From positions 1 through 35,840 of the forward strand of contig JAGNHN010000037.1 of NCBI GenBank assembly GCA_018001695.1: a DNA stretch of 35,840 bases, in the 5' to 3' direction. Position numbers and translations under genes: made by a program. Below are positions 16,290-25,469 of this stretch, in pieces (position 1 is the stretch's first letter; every line of letters begins with the position of its first letter). The DNA comes from Lentimicrobiaceae bacterium (lineage in GTDB: Bacteria > Bacteroidota > Bacteroidia > Bacteroidales > JAGNHN01). The notes under the pieces were generated by a model. It saw only the letters and a list, made by a program, of their open reading frames with translations, did not search any database and had not been told where the DNA came from.

Positions 16290-17510
16290 ATGGATGTACA
16301 ATCGATAAAACAACGTTTTGGCATCATCGGTGCTTCACCTTTGCTGGACCGTGCCATTGACATTGCGCGTCAGGTAGCTCCAACGGATATCACGGTGATG
16401 ATTACCGGGGAGAGCGGTACAGGAAAGGAGTTTTTCCCCCAGATCATTCATCAGTTAAGCGCCCGCAAGCATGGACCTTATATCGCTGTAAACTGCGGCG
16501 CCATTCCTGAAGGAACCATTGACAGTGAGCTCTTTGGCCATGAAAAGGGCTCCTTTACCGGTGCCCATGAAGCCCGGAAAGGCTATTTTGAAGTGGTGAA
16601 CGGAGGGACCATCTTTCTGGATGAGGTGGCTGAATTACCCTTGTCGACCCAGGTACGCCTCCTCAGGGTGCTGGAAACAGGGGAGTTCATGAAAGTAGGA
16701 TCCAGCCGCGTCATAAAAACGGATGTCAGGGTCGTCGCCGCCACCAATGTCGATGTCCTGGAAGCCATCGACCACGGAAAGTTCCGCGAAGATCTGTTTT
16801 ACCGCCTGAATACCGTTCCCATCGTCGTTCCTGCACTGCGAGACCGAAAGGACGATATCGTATTGCTCTTCAGGAAGTTTGCATCGGACTTTGCACATAA
16901 ATACCGCATGCCTTCTTTGCAACTGGATGATGAAGCAAGGGAAATCCTCCGGAATTACCGTTGGCCGGGAAATATCCGTCAGCTGAAGAACATCACAGAG
17001 CAAATATCCATCATTGAAGGAGACCGGATAATCACGGCTGCCACCCTGGTCAAATATTTACCGCAGGGCGTCCAGCGCGATCTGCCTGTCTTATATCACG
17101 GGGAGTCGGACAGGCAGGAGTTTTCAGAACGGGAGCTGTTGTACAAAGTGCTTTTTGATATGAAGCGGGATATGACAGACCTCAAGAAGCTGGTGCTGGA
17201 GCTGATGCAACACCCGGGTCAGGAATCCGACCTGCTTCAATCCAATCCACAGTTGTTCAAAAGGATCATTGAAGATGTCGCTCCTCAGACCCTGGACTAC
17301 TCTGAGATAAGGATGCCAGGGGTGGAAGAAGATATGTTTGAAGATTCAGAAGTAATTGAGGAGTCTTTATCATTGCAGCAGAAAGAGATGGACCTTATTA
17401 AACGGGCGTTGAGCAAGCATAAAGGAAAGCGCAAGCACGCAGCCCGGGAGTTGGGTATCAGCGAGCGTACGCTTTACCGGAAAATCAAAGAATACGATAT
17501 CCAGCAATGA
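16290..17510 (+). CDS. Sigma-54 interacting transcriptional activator without sensor domain
   Basis: The 406-residue protein starts directly with an AAA+ sigma-54 activation domain. Walker A GESGTGKE is at 40-47, the sigma-54 contact loop GSFTGA at 87-92 (family consensus GAFTGA), and Walker B IFLDE at 108-112, followed by [16 protein letters not shown] Fis-type helix-turn-helix closes the protein ([17 protein letters not shown]). There is no receiver, PAS or GAF domain, so activity may be set by level or by an unknown partner. Residues about 265-360 form an acidic linker without a motif I know. The stop overlaps the lptE start (ATGA). This gene order with lptE and secG is, to my knowledge, common in Bacteroidota. 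Target promoters are unknown. Confidence 0.9.
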   Translation: MDVQSIKQRFGIIGASPLLDRAIDIARQVAPTDITVMITGESGTGKEFFPQIIHQLSARKHGPYIAVNCGAIPEGTIDSELFGHEKGSFTGAHEARKGYFEVVNGGTIFLDEVAELPLSTQVRLLRVLETGEFMKVGSSRVIKTDVRVVAATNVDVLEAIDHGKFREDLFYRLNTVPIVVPALRDRKDDIVLLFRKFASDFAHKYRMPSLQLDDEAREILRNYRWPGNIRQLKNITEQISIIEGDRIITAATLVKYLPQGVQRDLPVLYHGESDRQEFSERELLYKVLFDMKRDMTDLKKLVLELMQHPGQESDLLQSNPQLFKRIIEDVAPQTLDYSEIRMPGVEEDMFEDSEVIEESLSLQQKEMDLIKRALSKHKGKRKHAARELGISERTLYRKIKEYDIQQ

Positions 17511-18022
17511 AAAGGACGCGGACATATGGATCTTTGATGGTCGTGGCTGCGATCACCCTGATGGTGCAGGCGTGCGGTATCTATTCATTTACCGGCGCCT
17601 CTATTCCACCTGCTGCAAAGACCATCTCCATCCTGAACTTTCCAAACAATGCACCCCTGGTGCAGCCTACCCTTAGCCAGACTTTTACGACGGCCCTTAT
17701 CGACCGGTTTTCGTCCCAGACCAGTCTTTCCATCGTGCCCCGGGACGGTGATCTTCACATTGAGGGTGAGATCACCGGTTATTCCACCCAGCCTGTAGCC
17801 ATTTTAAGCACCGAACAGGCTGCCCAAAACCGCTTAACCATCACAGTGGCTGTCAGGTTCATCAACGAAATCGAGCCGGAAAAGAGCTTTGAAGCCAGCT
17901 TCAGCCGTTTTCTGGATTACCCCAGTACACTTTCCCTGTCAGCAATAGAAGAAGGCCTGATCCGGGATATCAACGAAGCTCTGGTTGATGATATCTTTAA
18001 CAAAGCAGTTGTCAATTGGTAG
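17507..18022 (+). CDS. lptE: LptE-family LPS assembly lipoprotein
   Basis: LptE plugs the LptD barrel that inserts lipopolysaccharide into the outer membrane. The 171-residue protein has a lipoprotein signal with lipobox VQAC (Cys23), followed by [12 protein letters not shown], which I recognise as the start of the Bacteroidota LptE family. The alternating strands and helices fit the small LptE fold. Four bases overlap the regulator gene upstream, and the next gene starts immediately after the stop. I see no lptD in the window. Confidence 0.85.
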   Translation: MKRTRTYGSLMVVAAITLMVQACGIYSFTGASIPPAAKTISILNFPNNAPLVQPTLSQTFTTALIDRFSSQTSLSIVPRDGDLHIEGEITGYSTQPVAILSTEQAAQNRLTITVAVRFINEIEPEKSFEASFSRFLDYPSTLSLSAIEEGLIRDINEALVDDIFNKAVVNW

Positions 18023-18736
18023 ATGCTTCCACAAGCCCAACATATCAGCCTGGAGGAGAAGCAGCGGTTAATGTCGCTGGTACGGGAGGGTGCTGCCTTC
18101 ACGCCGGGTGACGAAGGCCTGCTCAGGTCGCTGGTGGATCGTTGGCCCTGGTTTCATGCCGGTTGGGGTTTATTGGCTTTATGGGAGTTGCGCAGTAATC
18201 CGGACCGTTTCCAGGATCATCTGCCGCAGTTTTCCCTTCGCTTTGGCCATCGTCAGCATCTTTTCATGCTGCAGCGCAAACATCTGTTTCAGCAGGAAGA
18301 AGCGCCCAGACCGATAGCTGTTCCTGTCACCACCGCCCCGGCGATGTCGCTGGATGGTGATACCGGCGACCGGACTGCCTTTCTGGAGGAGTTGGTGCGT
18401 AAACGTCTGGAGGCCATTGCCCGTGAGAAAGCCGGACTTCCTCCCGTCAATGCACCGAAGCCTCCGGCCAAAGAAGAGATCATTGAGCGTTTCCTGAAGT
18501 CCGAGCCCAGGATCCGTCCACGCACAGATATCGCACCGGAACCCGATGAGAAGGCCGAGCGCAGCCTGAAGGAGGAGGGGAAACTTGTTAGTGAAACGCT
18601 GGCACGTATACATGAAAATCAGGGTAACTATCGCAGGGCCATAGAAATTTACCGCGCCCTTAGTTTGAAATATCCACAAAAAAGCACGTACTTTGCAGCC
18701 CAAATTGAAAAGCTGGAAGAAAAGCTAAAACCCTAA
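18023..18736 (+). CDS. TPR-containing protein between lptE and secG
   Basis: The 237-residue protein is cytosolic by appearance, with no signal peptide. The first 90 residues are helical and rich in Leu, Trp and His (RWPWFHAGWGLLALWEL). A Pro- and charge-rich linker of about 80 residues follows. The C-terminus (about 186-230) holds one to two tetratricopeptide-like helices with ETLARIHENQGNYRRAIEIY and LKYPQKSTYFAAQI. It begins at the base after the lptE stop, with no room for a separate leader, so it is probably translationally coupled. The function is unknown; its position between envelope-export genes suggests a scaffold role. Confidence 0.75.
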   Translation: MLPQAQHISLEEKQRLMSLVREGAAFTPGDEGLLRSLVDRWPWFHAGWGLLALWELRSNPDRFQDHLPQFSLRFGHRQHLFMLQRKHLFQQEEAPRPIAVPVTTAPAMSLDGDTGDRTAFLEELVRKRLEAIAREKAGLPPVNAPKPPAKEEIIERFLKSEPRIRPRTDIAPEPDEKAERSLKEEGKLVSETLARIHENQGNYRRAIEIYRALSLKYPQKSTYFAAQIEKLEEKLKP

Positions 18737-18751
18737 GAAACACATTACATC

Positions 18752-19075
18752 ATGGGTACATATATTTTAATCTCTGTATTGGTTCTGATCACCTGCGTCC
18801 TGCTGGTACTTGTCGTACTGGTTCAAAACTCCAAAGGTGGCGGACTGGCATCGAATTTTTCCTCATCCAACCAGATCATGGGTGTCAGAAAAACTGCCGA
18901 TTTCCTGGAAAAGACAACCTGGACCCTGGCCGTGGTACTTCTGGTACTCAGCCTTTTCTCCATTTTTGTTATTCCGCGTCAGGGCAATACCACCGTTACT
19001 GATACAGAGCTGCGGCAGCAGATTGATGAAACCCAGGCCCCTGTTCAGGGCTTCCAGGCTCCGCCGGAAGAATAA
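18752..19075 (+). CDS. secG: SecG translocase subunit
   Basis: SecG assists the SecYE channel in protein export across the inner membrane. In 107 residues there are two hydrophobic segments (about 3-24 and 55-75). The conserved loop between them has LVQNSKGGGLAS and the Bacteroidota-typical NFSSSNQIMGVRKTADFLEK. A short polar tail is rich in Gln and Glu. It is the last gene of the run from gpsA, followed by a strong intrinsic terminator. Confidence 0.93.
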   Translation: MGTYILISVLVLITCVLLVLVVLVQNSKGGGLASNFSSSNQIMGVRKTADFLEKTTWTLAVVLLVLSLFSIFVIPRQGNTTVTDTELRQQIDETQAPVQGFQAPPEE

Positions 19076-19102
19076 CATCCGGACAGATAAACCGGTCTTA
19101 CG

Positions 19103-19135
19103 TGTCAGAATGTCACCCATTCTGACATTTTTTTT
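19103..19135 (+). terminator. Intrinsic terminator after secG
   Basis: A perfect 10-base stem, TGTCAGAATG (19103-19112) with CATTCTGACA (19118-19127), encloses a 5-base loop and is followed by eight T residues (19128-19135). Confidence 0.9.
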
Positions 19136-19258
19136 ACCCCTAAGTCACTTAAACTGCAATAATGTCCCAATCATAGCCAAGGCCATGGCTTTGGCATGAA
19201 TTATGACAGGGTGCGTCGTTGGAATACGTCATTATACTAACCCTCAAATAACAAGACC

Positions 19259-19537
19259 ATGACAAAGATCAATCTTAAACCATTGGCAGACAGGGTGGTT
19301 GTAGAACCCGCCCAGGCTGAGGAAAAAACTTCTGGTGGTATCATCATCCCCGACACAGCAAAGGAAAAACCCCAGCGTGGCACCGTAGTGGCTGCCGGAC
19401 CTGGCAAGAAAGATGAGCCCATGACAGTGAAAGAAGGCGATAAGGTTCTCTACGGTAAATATGCCGGAACAGAAATTACTGTGGATGGAAATGATTACCT
19501 GATTCTGCGTGAATCAGATATACTGGCAATTATTTAA
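19259..19537 (+). CDS. groES: GroES co-chaperonin
   Basis: GroES caps the GroEL cage during folding. The 92-residue protein has the normal length, the N-terminal [12 protein letters not shown] strand, the mobile loop containing [14 protein letters not shown], and the YGKYAGTEI segment. groEL follows after 27 bases. I looked for a CIRCE element upstream (19136-19258) and did not see one, so HrcA-type control is not supported here. Confidence 0.97.
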   Translation: MTKINLKPLADRVVVEPAQAEEKTSGGIIIPDTAKEKPQRGTVVAAGPGKKDEPMTVKEGDKVLYGKYAGTEITVDGNDYLILRESDILAII

Positions 19538-19564
19538 TGTCTCACCTAAAAGATAATCAATCAT

Positions 19565-21202
19565 ATGGCTAAGCAAATCATTTACAACATCAAGGCACGT
19601 GAAGCCCTCAAAAGTGGGGCCGATGCCCTTGCCAATGCCGTCAAAGTGACCCTGGGTCCCAAAGGCCGTAATGTCGTCATTGAGAAATCCTATGGAGCTC
19701 CGGTAATCACCAAGGACGGTGTTACTGTGGCCAAGGAAGTGGAACTGAAGGATCCCGTGGAAAACATGGGTGCACAGATGCTCAAGGAAGTGGCCTCCAA
19801 GACCGCTGACCTGGCCGGTGACGGAACGACTACAGCTACCGTATTGGCACAGAGCATCATTGCAACCGGTCTGAAAAACGTTACAGCAGGTGCCAATCCG
19901 ATGGACCTGAAGCGCGGTATTGATAAAGCCGTTTCAGCTGTTATCGAAGACCTCAAAAAGCAAACCAAGCAGGTAGGCGACAGCTACGACAAGATCGAGC
20001 AGGTAGCCACCATCTCGGCCAACAACGACCAGAACATTGGTAAGCTGATCGCGGAAGCCATGGGCAAGGTGAAGAAAGAAGGCGTGATCACCATTGAAGA
20101 AGCAAAAGGCATCGAGACCACGGTGAAAGTCGTAGAAGGTATGCAGTTCGACCGTGGTTATATCTCTCCTTATTTCGTGACCGATCCAGACAAGATGGAA
20201 GCTGTTTATGAAAACCCTTTCATCCTGATCCATGACAAGAAGATCTCGGTGATGAAAGACCTTCTGCCTGTGTTGGAAAAGGTTGCACAAACAGGCCGTC
20301 CGCTGATCATTATCTCTGAAGACGTCGAAAGTGAAGCACTGGCAACTTTGGTTGTGAATAAGATCCGTGGTGCCCTCAAGGTTGCTGCTGTCAAAGCTCC
20401 GGGATTCGGCGACCGCCGCAAGGAAATGCTTGAAGACATCGCGATCCTGACCGGTGGTACGGTGATCAGTGAAGAAAAGGGCTATAAACTGGAAGATGCC
20501 AACCTGTCATACCTGGGTAATGCCGAAAAGGTGACCATTGACAAGGACAATACCACCATCGTTTCCGGCAAGGGCGATAAGAATAACATTGATGCCCGCA
20601 TCAACCAGATCAAGACGCAGATCGAGAAATCCACTTCAGATTACGACCGCGAAAAGCTGCAGGAGCGCCTGGCCAAACTGGCTGGTGGCGTAGCTGTAAT
20701 TTACGTAGGTGCTGCCAGTGAGGTAGAAATGAAGGAAAAGAAAGACCGCTTCGATGATGCACTTCACGCAACCCGTGCTGCCATTGAAGAAGGAATCATC
20801 CCGGGTGGGGGTGTTGCCTATATCCGTGCAATCGGCTCAGTCGATAAGCTGAAAGGTGACAACGAAGATCAGACTACCGGTATCGCCATCGTGAAACGGG
20901 CCCTGGAAGAGCCACTCCGTCAGATCGTTGAGAATGCGGGCATGGAAGGTTCTGTGGTCGTGAACAAGGTGAAGGAAGGGAAGGAAGACTACGGCTACAA
21001 TGCCCACACTGATAAGTACGAAAACCTGTACGAATCAGGTGTCATCGACCCAACCAAAGTAGCACGTATCGCGATCGAAAATGCCGCTTCCATTGCCGGC
21101 ATGATGCTGACCACCGAATGTGTGCTCTCAGAAATCAAAGAAGACAAGCCCGAAGTAAACCCGGCCATGGGTGGCATGGGCGGTATGGGTGGCATGATGT
21201 AA
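19565..21202 (+). CDS. groEL: GroEL chaperonin
   Basis: GroEL forms the double-ring ATP-dependent folding chamber. The 545-residue length is standard. Marks include [11 protein letters not shown] at 28-38, the ATP-site GDGTTTA at 85-91, [11 protein letters not shown] in the apical domain, [11 protein letters not shown] in the equatorial domain, and a GGM-repeat tail. It is the second gene of the groESL operon and ends before a strong terminator. Confidence 0.98.
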   Translation: MAKQIIYNIKAREALKSGADALANAVKVTLGPKGRNVVIEKSYGAPVITKDGVTVAKEVELKDPVENMGAQMLKEVASKTADLAGDGTTTATVLAQSIIATGLKNVTAGANPMDLKRGIDKAVSAVIEDLKKQTKQVGDSYDKIEQVATISANNDQNIGKLIAEAMGKVKKEGVITIEEAKGIETTVKVVEGMQFDRGYISPYFVTDPDKMEAVYENPFILIHDKKISVMKDLLPVLEKVAQTGRPLIIISEDVESEALATLVVNKIRGALKVAAVKAPGFGDRRKEMLEDIAILTGGTVISEEKGYKLEDANLSYLGNAEKVTIDKDNTTIVSGKGDKNNIDARINQIKTQIEKSTSDYDREKLQERLAKLAGGVAVIYVGAASEVEMKEKKDRFDDALHATRAAIEEGIIPGGGVAYIRAIGSVDKLKGDNEDQTTGIAIVKRALEEPLRQIVENAGMEGSVVVNKVKEGKEDYGYNAHTDKYENLYESGVIDPTKVARIAIENAASIAGMMLTTECVLSEIKEDKPEVNPAMGGMGGMGGMM

Positions 21203-21223
21203 TATCCACCTGACCAAAGGCTC

Positions 21224-21259
21224 AAAGGGGTTACCGTAAAAGCGCGGTAACCCCTTTTT
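21224..21259 (+). terminator. Intrinsic terminator after groEL
   Basis: A perfect 13-base stem, AAAGGGGTTACCG (21224-21236) with CGGTAACCCCTTT (21245-21257), encloses an 8-base loop; the T-tract runs from 21255 to 21259. Confidence 0.85.
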
Positions 21260-21283
21260 ATATGATAACCCGTATTTTGGACT

Positions 21284-21291
21284 TATTTTTG
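21284..21291 (+). promoter_or_regulatory. Bacteroidota-type -7 element upstream of the DUF4468 gene
   Basis: TATTTTTG matches TAnnTTTG exactly and lies 28 bases before the ATG at 21320. No clear TTTG -33 box stands at the expected distance. Confidence 0.4.
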
Positions 21292-21319
21292 CATTGGTCT
21301 CTATCAAATCAAGATCCCT

Positions 21320-21877
21320 ATGCGCTATCTCAAGTCGAAATTGTTTCTGTTCTTCGCTTTGGTTATTTCTTTCCCCGTTGTATCACAATCAGGTGGTCAG
21401 TATTCGCCTCCAGTACCCGTGGATGAAGAAAGCGGAAAAATCATTTACCGTGATGTTGTTCAGGAAAAAGGCACGCCAGATAGCTTATACCTCAGGGGGA
21501 TCAACTGGATCAATCAAAACTTCGCCAATCCTTCCGATGTCACACGGGTCAGAGATCGTGAGAACAGCACCATAAAAGGAACAGCAAGGATGACGCTGAA
21601 CCGTATCGATGATGCCGGTGTTAAGGTAGGCGCCGGCATGGTGGAATTCACTTTTACCATTGAATGCCGGCCGGATCGTTACCGCTATACTTTCTTCGAT
21701 TTCATCTATAAGCAGGCCTCCCGTGTTCCGGTTGAGAAATGGCTAGATACCAGCCATCCGTCCTGGAACCCTATGATGGACGACTACCTTCGTCAGATAG
21801 ATGAACATATCAATAAGCTGATTGATAGCATGGTGGCCGGCATGAAACCTAAACCTAAGGTAGTGGATGAGTGGTAA
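21320..21877 (+). CDS. Secreted DUF4468 (TBP-like fold) protein
   Basis: The 185-residue protein has an N-terminal signal peptide (KSKLFLFFALVISFPVVSQ) and so is exported. The body has the DUF4468 layout, with an early YRDVVQEKGTPDSLYLR helix, then NSTIKGTARM and FTIECRPDRYRYTFFDF strands resembling the paired strands of this TBP-like domain. The C-terminus is helical and Lys/Pro-rich. The family is widespread in Bacteroidota and has no established function. It stands alone between the groEL terminator and the mevalonate operon. Confidence 0.75.
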   Translation: MRYLKSKLFLFFALVISFPVVSQSGGQYSPPVPVDEESGKIIYRDVVQEKGTPDSLYLRGINWINQNFANPSDVTRVRDRENSTIKGTARMTLNRIDDAGVKVGAGMVEFTFTIECRPDRYRYTFFDFIYKQASRVPVEKWLDTSHPSWNPMMDDYLRQIDEHINKLIDSMVAGMKPKPKVVDEW

Positions 21878-21994
21878 AACCATCCTCCTCATCATGTCCC
21901 AAAACATCCTGTTTTTGCTTTCCGGACATCCTTTTCCGGAACAAATACCCCCCCTGGCTGTTTAAAGTGGCTGAAACAGAATGTGTTTTCATGC

Positions 21995-22025
21995 CTGAAC
22001 ACATCAAAAAGAACTTGATGTTCAG
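21995..22025. promoter_or_regulatory. Interrupted inverted repeat upstream of the mevalonate operon
   Basis: CTGAACACATCAA (21995-22007) and TTGATGTTCAG (22015-22025) are complementary over 11 pairs with a 2-base bulge. It lies just upstream of the candidate promoter boxes at 22028 and 22049. It has no T-tract, so an operator is more likely than a terminator. This is a weak call. Confidence 0.3.
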
Positions 22026-22027
22026 CA

Positions 22028-22056
22028 TTTGAAAGCAATTTATTCAGTTACCTTTG
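22028..22056 (+). promoter_or_regulatory. Candidate promoter of the mevalonate operon
   Basis: TTTG at 22028-22031 and TACCTTTG at 22049-22056 match the Bacteroidota -33 and -7 consensus boxes. The 17-base spacing is slightly shorter than usual. The start codon of mvaA follows 25 bases later. Confidence 0.45.
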
Positions 22057-22081
22057 ACGTTTAATTTCACTTCGGCCTGTC

Positions 22082-23428
22082 ATGAATCAACATATCATAG
22101 AGAATAAACTGCTGAACGGGTTCTCACGAATGAGCAAAGTCGAGAAGCTGCGCCTGATCAGCAGGATGCATGCGGATCCGGAACATGCTCAGGAATTGCT
22201 GAGATCATTCTGGCACGCTGATCCGGACATACAGAAGCGGTTCGACGAGTTTTCGGAGAACACCCTCTCCAATTTCCATATTCCTTACGGGGTTGTTCCA
22301 AATGTCATCATCAACGACAAGGTCTATACCGTTCCCATGGTCATTGAGGAGAGCTCGGTGGTGGCAGCCGCTGCCAATGCTGCCAAATTCTGGGCTAACC
22401 ATGGCGGTTTTCATGCCACGGTAGCATCTACAATTAAAGTAGGCCAGGTACATTTCCTGTGGAGTGGGGATAAAACCTTGCTGCAAGCGGCCTTCCCGGA
22501 AATGAAGGCGATGTTTTTTGCAGGAACACGTCATTTAACGGCCAATATGGTGAGGCGGGGAGGCGGTATACGCGATATTGAACTGGTCGATATGACCCAT
22601 GAGATGACCGATTATTACCAGATCAAAGCCTATTTTGATACACGGGACAGCATGGGCGCCAATTTCATCAATTCCTGTCTGGAAGAATTTGCCCGCTCGC
22701 TTGAAGCTTTTCTTTGCCAGGATGGGCAGGCAGGGGCAGGCCCGGGTGAATGTCAGGTCATCATGGCCATCTTATCCAATTATACACCCGACTGCCGCGT
22801 AACTGTTCATGTTGAGGCGCCTTTCTCCGCTTTTGACGGCATGGATGAGCGACTAAGCGGGGAAGCATTTGTACGGAAGTTTGCCCAGGCTGTCGAGGTC
22901 GCCCGCCTGGACGTTTTTCGTGCCGCCACGCACAACAAAGGTATATTCAATGGTGTTGACGCTGTGGCCCTGGCAACCGGCAATGATTTCCGCGCCATCG
23001 AAGCCTGCGGCCATACGTACGCCAGTCGCGACGGGCAATACCGCAGCCTTACCCACATACAACTGCAGGATGGGATCTTCAGTTATACGCTCGATCTACC
23101 CCTGGCCATGGGTGCTGTTGGCGGACTGACACGCCTGCACCCCCTGGCAGCCTTCTCCCTGGAGCTCCTGGGAAACCCGGGCGGCGAAGAGCTGATGATG
23201 ATCACCGCCACCATGGGCCTGGCCAATAACTTCAGCGCATTGAGATCCCTCGTGACCAAAGGAATACAGGTGGGACATATGAAAATGCACCTCCTCAATA
23301 TCCTCAATCATTACCACGCCACCGATGCTGAGAAACAGTCTGCCATCGAATTTTTCAAAGACCATAAAGTCAGCTTCAACGCAGTGAGTGCATACCTGGC
23401 TGGGGTCAGGGCCCAGCAAAAGGAATAA
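22082..23428 (+). CDS. mvaA: HMG-CoA reductase, class II
   Basis: The enzyme interconverts HMG-CoA and mevalonate. The 448-residue protein has the class II layout: ENTLSNFHIPYGVVPN at 59-74, EESSVVAAA at 89-97 with the catalytic Glu, DSMGANFINS at 189-198, THNKG at 283-287 with the catalytic Lys, ATGND at 298-302, and GHMKMH near the C-terminus with the catalytic His. Homologues are often annotated as degradative, after the Pseudomonas mevalonii enzyme. Here the downstream kinases and decarboxylase argue for a biosynthetic role in isoprenoid formation. It heads a four-gene run; the next gene starts three bases after the stop. Confidence 0.95.
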   Translation: MNQHIIENKLLNGFSRMSKVEKLRLISRMHADPEHAQELLRSFWHADPDIQKRFDEFSENTLSNFHIPYGVVPNVIINDKVYTVPMVIEESSVVAAAANAAKFWANHGGFHATVASTIKVGQVHFLWSGDKTLLQAAFPEMKAMFFAGTRHLTANMVRRGGGIRDIELVDMTHEMTDYYQIKAYFDTRDSMGANFINSCLEEFARSLEAFLCQDGQAGAGPGECQVIMAILSNYTPDCRVTVHVEAPFSAFDGMDERLSGEAFVRKFAQAVEVARLDVFRAATHNKGIFNGVDAVALATGNDFRAIEACGHTYASRDGQYRSLTHIQLQDGIFSYTLDLPLAMGAVGGLTRLHPLAAFSLELLGNPGGEELMMITATMGLANNFSALRSLVTKGIQVGHMKMHLLNILNHYHATDAEKQSAIEFFKDHKVSFNAVSAYLAGVRAQQKE

Positions 23429-23431
23429 TAT

Positions 23432-24361
23432 GTGACCAGAAATCAGGTAGATATATACGCCAGGGGCAAGGTACTGCTGACAGGAGAATATGCCGTTCTG
23501 GCCGGGGCTACAGCCCTGGCTTTTCCTGCACGCAGGGGACAACAGCTGCGAGTATTGCCTGATAATCAATCAAATACCTTATACTGGGAAAGCCTGGATC
23601 CGGATGGAAAATGGTTCTCAGCGGAACTGTCTCTCCAACCTCTGGATTTACTTGCCACTTCAGATGCCAATACGGCGCAGCGCCTGCTGACGTTACTCGT
23701 TGAGATACAACATCTGTCACCCGGTTTTCTTGATTGTAAAAATGGATGGAAGGTTATCACGAAGGCTGACTTCCCACGGGGCTGGGGACTGGGCACCTCC
23801 TCCACCCTCATTCACCTTTTGGCGCGCTGGGCAGAGATCAATCCCTACACCCTACTGGAAAGAACGCTGGGAGGTTCGGGTTACGATGTGGCCTGTGCCG
23901 GTGCTGAACACCCCATCCTTTACCGCCGCACTACACAGGGCCCTGAAATCAGAGAAGTTTCTTTTCGTCCGGCCTATCTGGATCAGCTATATTTGGTGTA
24001 TTCGGGCCGCAAGCAATCCACGGCCGAAGAATTACTGCAGTATTCAGCCGGGAGCATCCCGGCAGGCGTGTTGGAAGAAGTATCCTCCCTGAGCCTGAAG
24101 ATACTGGAAGCCCCGACAATGAAGGAATTCAGATACTATATAGATGTCCATGAGAACTTGATTTCCAGGCTACTGAAGAGAGATGTCATCAAAAAGCAAC
24201 GGTTTTCTGATTACCCCGGCACCATCAAATCCCTCGGGGCCTGGGGTGGAGATCTGCTGCTGTTCGTCTGGGATGATGACCCTGTTGCCCTGTTGGAATA
24301 CCTGCGCCGGCATGATCTGAACACCCTCATCCCGTTCCGGGAGTTACTTTTGACTGATTAA
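23432..24361 (+). CDS. GYDIA-type GHMP kinase, candidate phosphomevalonate kinase
   Basis: The 309-residue protein belongs to the GHMP kinase superfamily. It has ARGKVLLTGEYAVLAG at 10-25, the ATP loop GLGTSST at 119-125 and GSGYDVACAG at 148-157, which corresponds to the GYDIA motif that names a Bacteroidota subfamily. Placed between HMG-CoA reductase and diphosphomevalonate decarboxylase, with a separate mevalonate kinase downstream, it is the natural candidate for phosphomevalonate kinase. That assignment rests on context and is not proven by motifs. The start is GTG at 23432, because the overlapping ATG at 23430 runs straight into a stop. An AGGA ribosome-binding site lies 8 bases upstream. 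Confidence 0.85.
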   Translation: MTRNQVDIYARGKVLLTGEYAVLAGATALAFPARRGQQLRVLPDNQSNTLYWESLDPDGKWFSAELSLQPLDLLATSDANTAQRLLTLLVEIQHLSPGFLDCKNGWKVITKADFPRGWGLGTSSTLIHLLARWAEINPYTLLERTLGGSGYDVACAGAEHPILYRRTTQGPEIREVSFRPAYLDQLYLVYSGRKQSTAEELLQYSAGSIPAGVLEEVSSLSLKILEAPTMKEFRYYIDVHENLISRLLKRDVIKKQRFSDYPGTIKSLGAWGGDLLLFVWDDDPVALLEYLRRHDLNTLIPFRELLLTD

Positions 24362-24370
24362 GCACAGAAT

Positions 24371-25468
24371 ATGATGGAGTCACACACTATGCACCCGTTT
24401 GCAGCTCCGGATCCCATGGGATATCGCTCCCTGCAGGAGGCACTGACCGTCGAATGGAGCAGTCCCAGCAATATTGCGCTGGTGAAATACTGGGGAAAAC
24501 ATGGGAACCAGCTTCCCATGAACCCTTCTGTCAGCTTTACCCTTACGCATTGCATTACCCGTACCTCTATTGAGCTGACCCCGCGCGACCCGGATCAACC
24601 CTGGGTGTTGTTCTATCTTGAAGGCCGGGATGAACCGGTGTTCAACCGGCGTGTTGAGACTTACCTGGAGACGCTGCTTCCTTACTTTCCTTTTTTGGAA
24701 CATTACAGGCTCAAGATTCACAGCGCCAACACCTTTCCACATTCCGCCGGTATCGCCTCTTCAGCCTCGGCCATGAGTGCCTTATCCCTTTGCCTTTGTT
24801 CTCTGGATGAAAGCCTGCGCAAGGGACAACCACCGGCCGATCCTATGCGAAAAGCATCTTACCTGGCACGTCTGGGATCTGGCAGCGCCTCCCGATCGCT
24901 TTATCCTTATCTGGCGCTTTGGGGGCAGCATGCGCAAGTGAAAGGATCTTCCGATGATTATGCCATCCCGGTGACGGATATTGATCCGGTCTTCAGGTCT
25001 TTCAAAGATGCAATCCTGATCGTGGATGCCGGAAAAAAAGCCATCAGCAGCTCGACCGGGCATAAATTGATGGAAAACCATCCTTTTGCCGATGCCAGAA
25101 AGAACCAGGCCATGGATAATATATCGCGACTGACATGGATCATGCGCCAGGGAGACCTTATGGCCTTTACAGAACTGGTGGAAGAAGAAGCCCTGACCTT
25201 GCACGGACTGATGATGAGCTCACGCCCATCCTATACACTTTTAAAGAGCGGCACCCTAGATATCATTCAGATTATCAGGGAATTCCGTAATGATACGCAG
25301 ATACCCCTCTGCTTCACCCTGGACGCCGGGCCTAACATACACCTGCTGTATCCTCAGGAAAATGCGCAAAAAGTGGAGGCCCTCGTTGAACAGAGACTCA
25401 GGAAATATTGTTCTGAGGGACAAGTAATTTATGATGAGGCCGGTCCGGGACCTAAAAGATGGTTGTGA
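24371..25468 (+). CDS. mvaD: Diphosphomevalonate decarboxylase
   Basis: MvaD converts mevalonate diphosphate to isopentenyl diphosphate with use of ATP. In 365 residues the family marks are SPSNIALVKYWGK at 31-43, FPHSAGIASSAS at 122-133, LGSGSASRS at 168-176 and TLDAGPN, whose Asp318 is the catalytic residue. The N-terminus has about 20 residues more than the core needs; ATGs at 24374 and 24389 are alternative starts. It starts nine bases after the GHMP kinase and is followed immediately by mevalonate kinase. Confidence 0.93.
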   Translation: MMESHTMHPFAAPDPMGYRSLQEALTVEWSSPSNIALVKYWGKHGNQLPMNPSVSFTLTHCITRTSIELTPRDPDQPWVLFYLEGRDEPVFNRRVETYLETLLPYFPFLEHYRLKIHSANTFPHSAGIASSASAMSALSLCLCSLDESLRKGQPPADPMRKASYLARLGSGSASRSLYPYLALWGQHAQVKGSSDDYAIPVTDIDPVFRSFKDAILIVDAGKKAISSSTGHKLMENHPFADARKNQAMDNISRLTWIMRQGDLMAFTELVEEEALTLHGLMMSSRPSYTLLKSGTLDIIQIIREFRNDTQIPLCFTLDAGPNIHLLYPQENAQKVEALVEQRLRKYCSEGQVIYDEAGPGPKRWL

Positions 25469-25469
25469 G

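Noticed and set aside
19136-19258. CIRCE heat-shock operator expected before groES
   Set aside because: I found no TTAGCACTC-N9-GAGTGCTAA-like inverted repeat in this interval.
21901-21960. CCGGA-containing repeat and a C7 run downstream of the DUF4468 gene as a terminator
   Set aside because: The two TCCGGA copies are close and partly palindromic, but no stable stem followed by a T-tract can be drawn.
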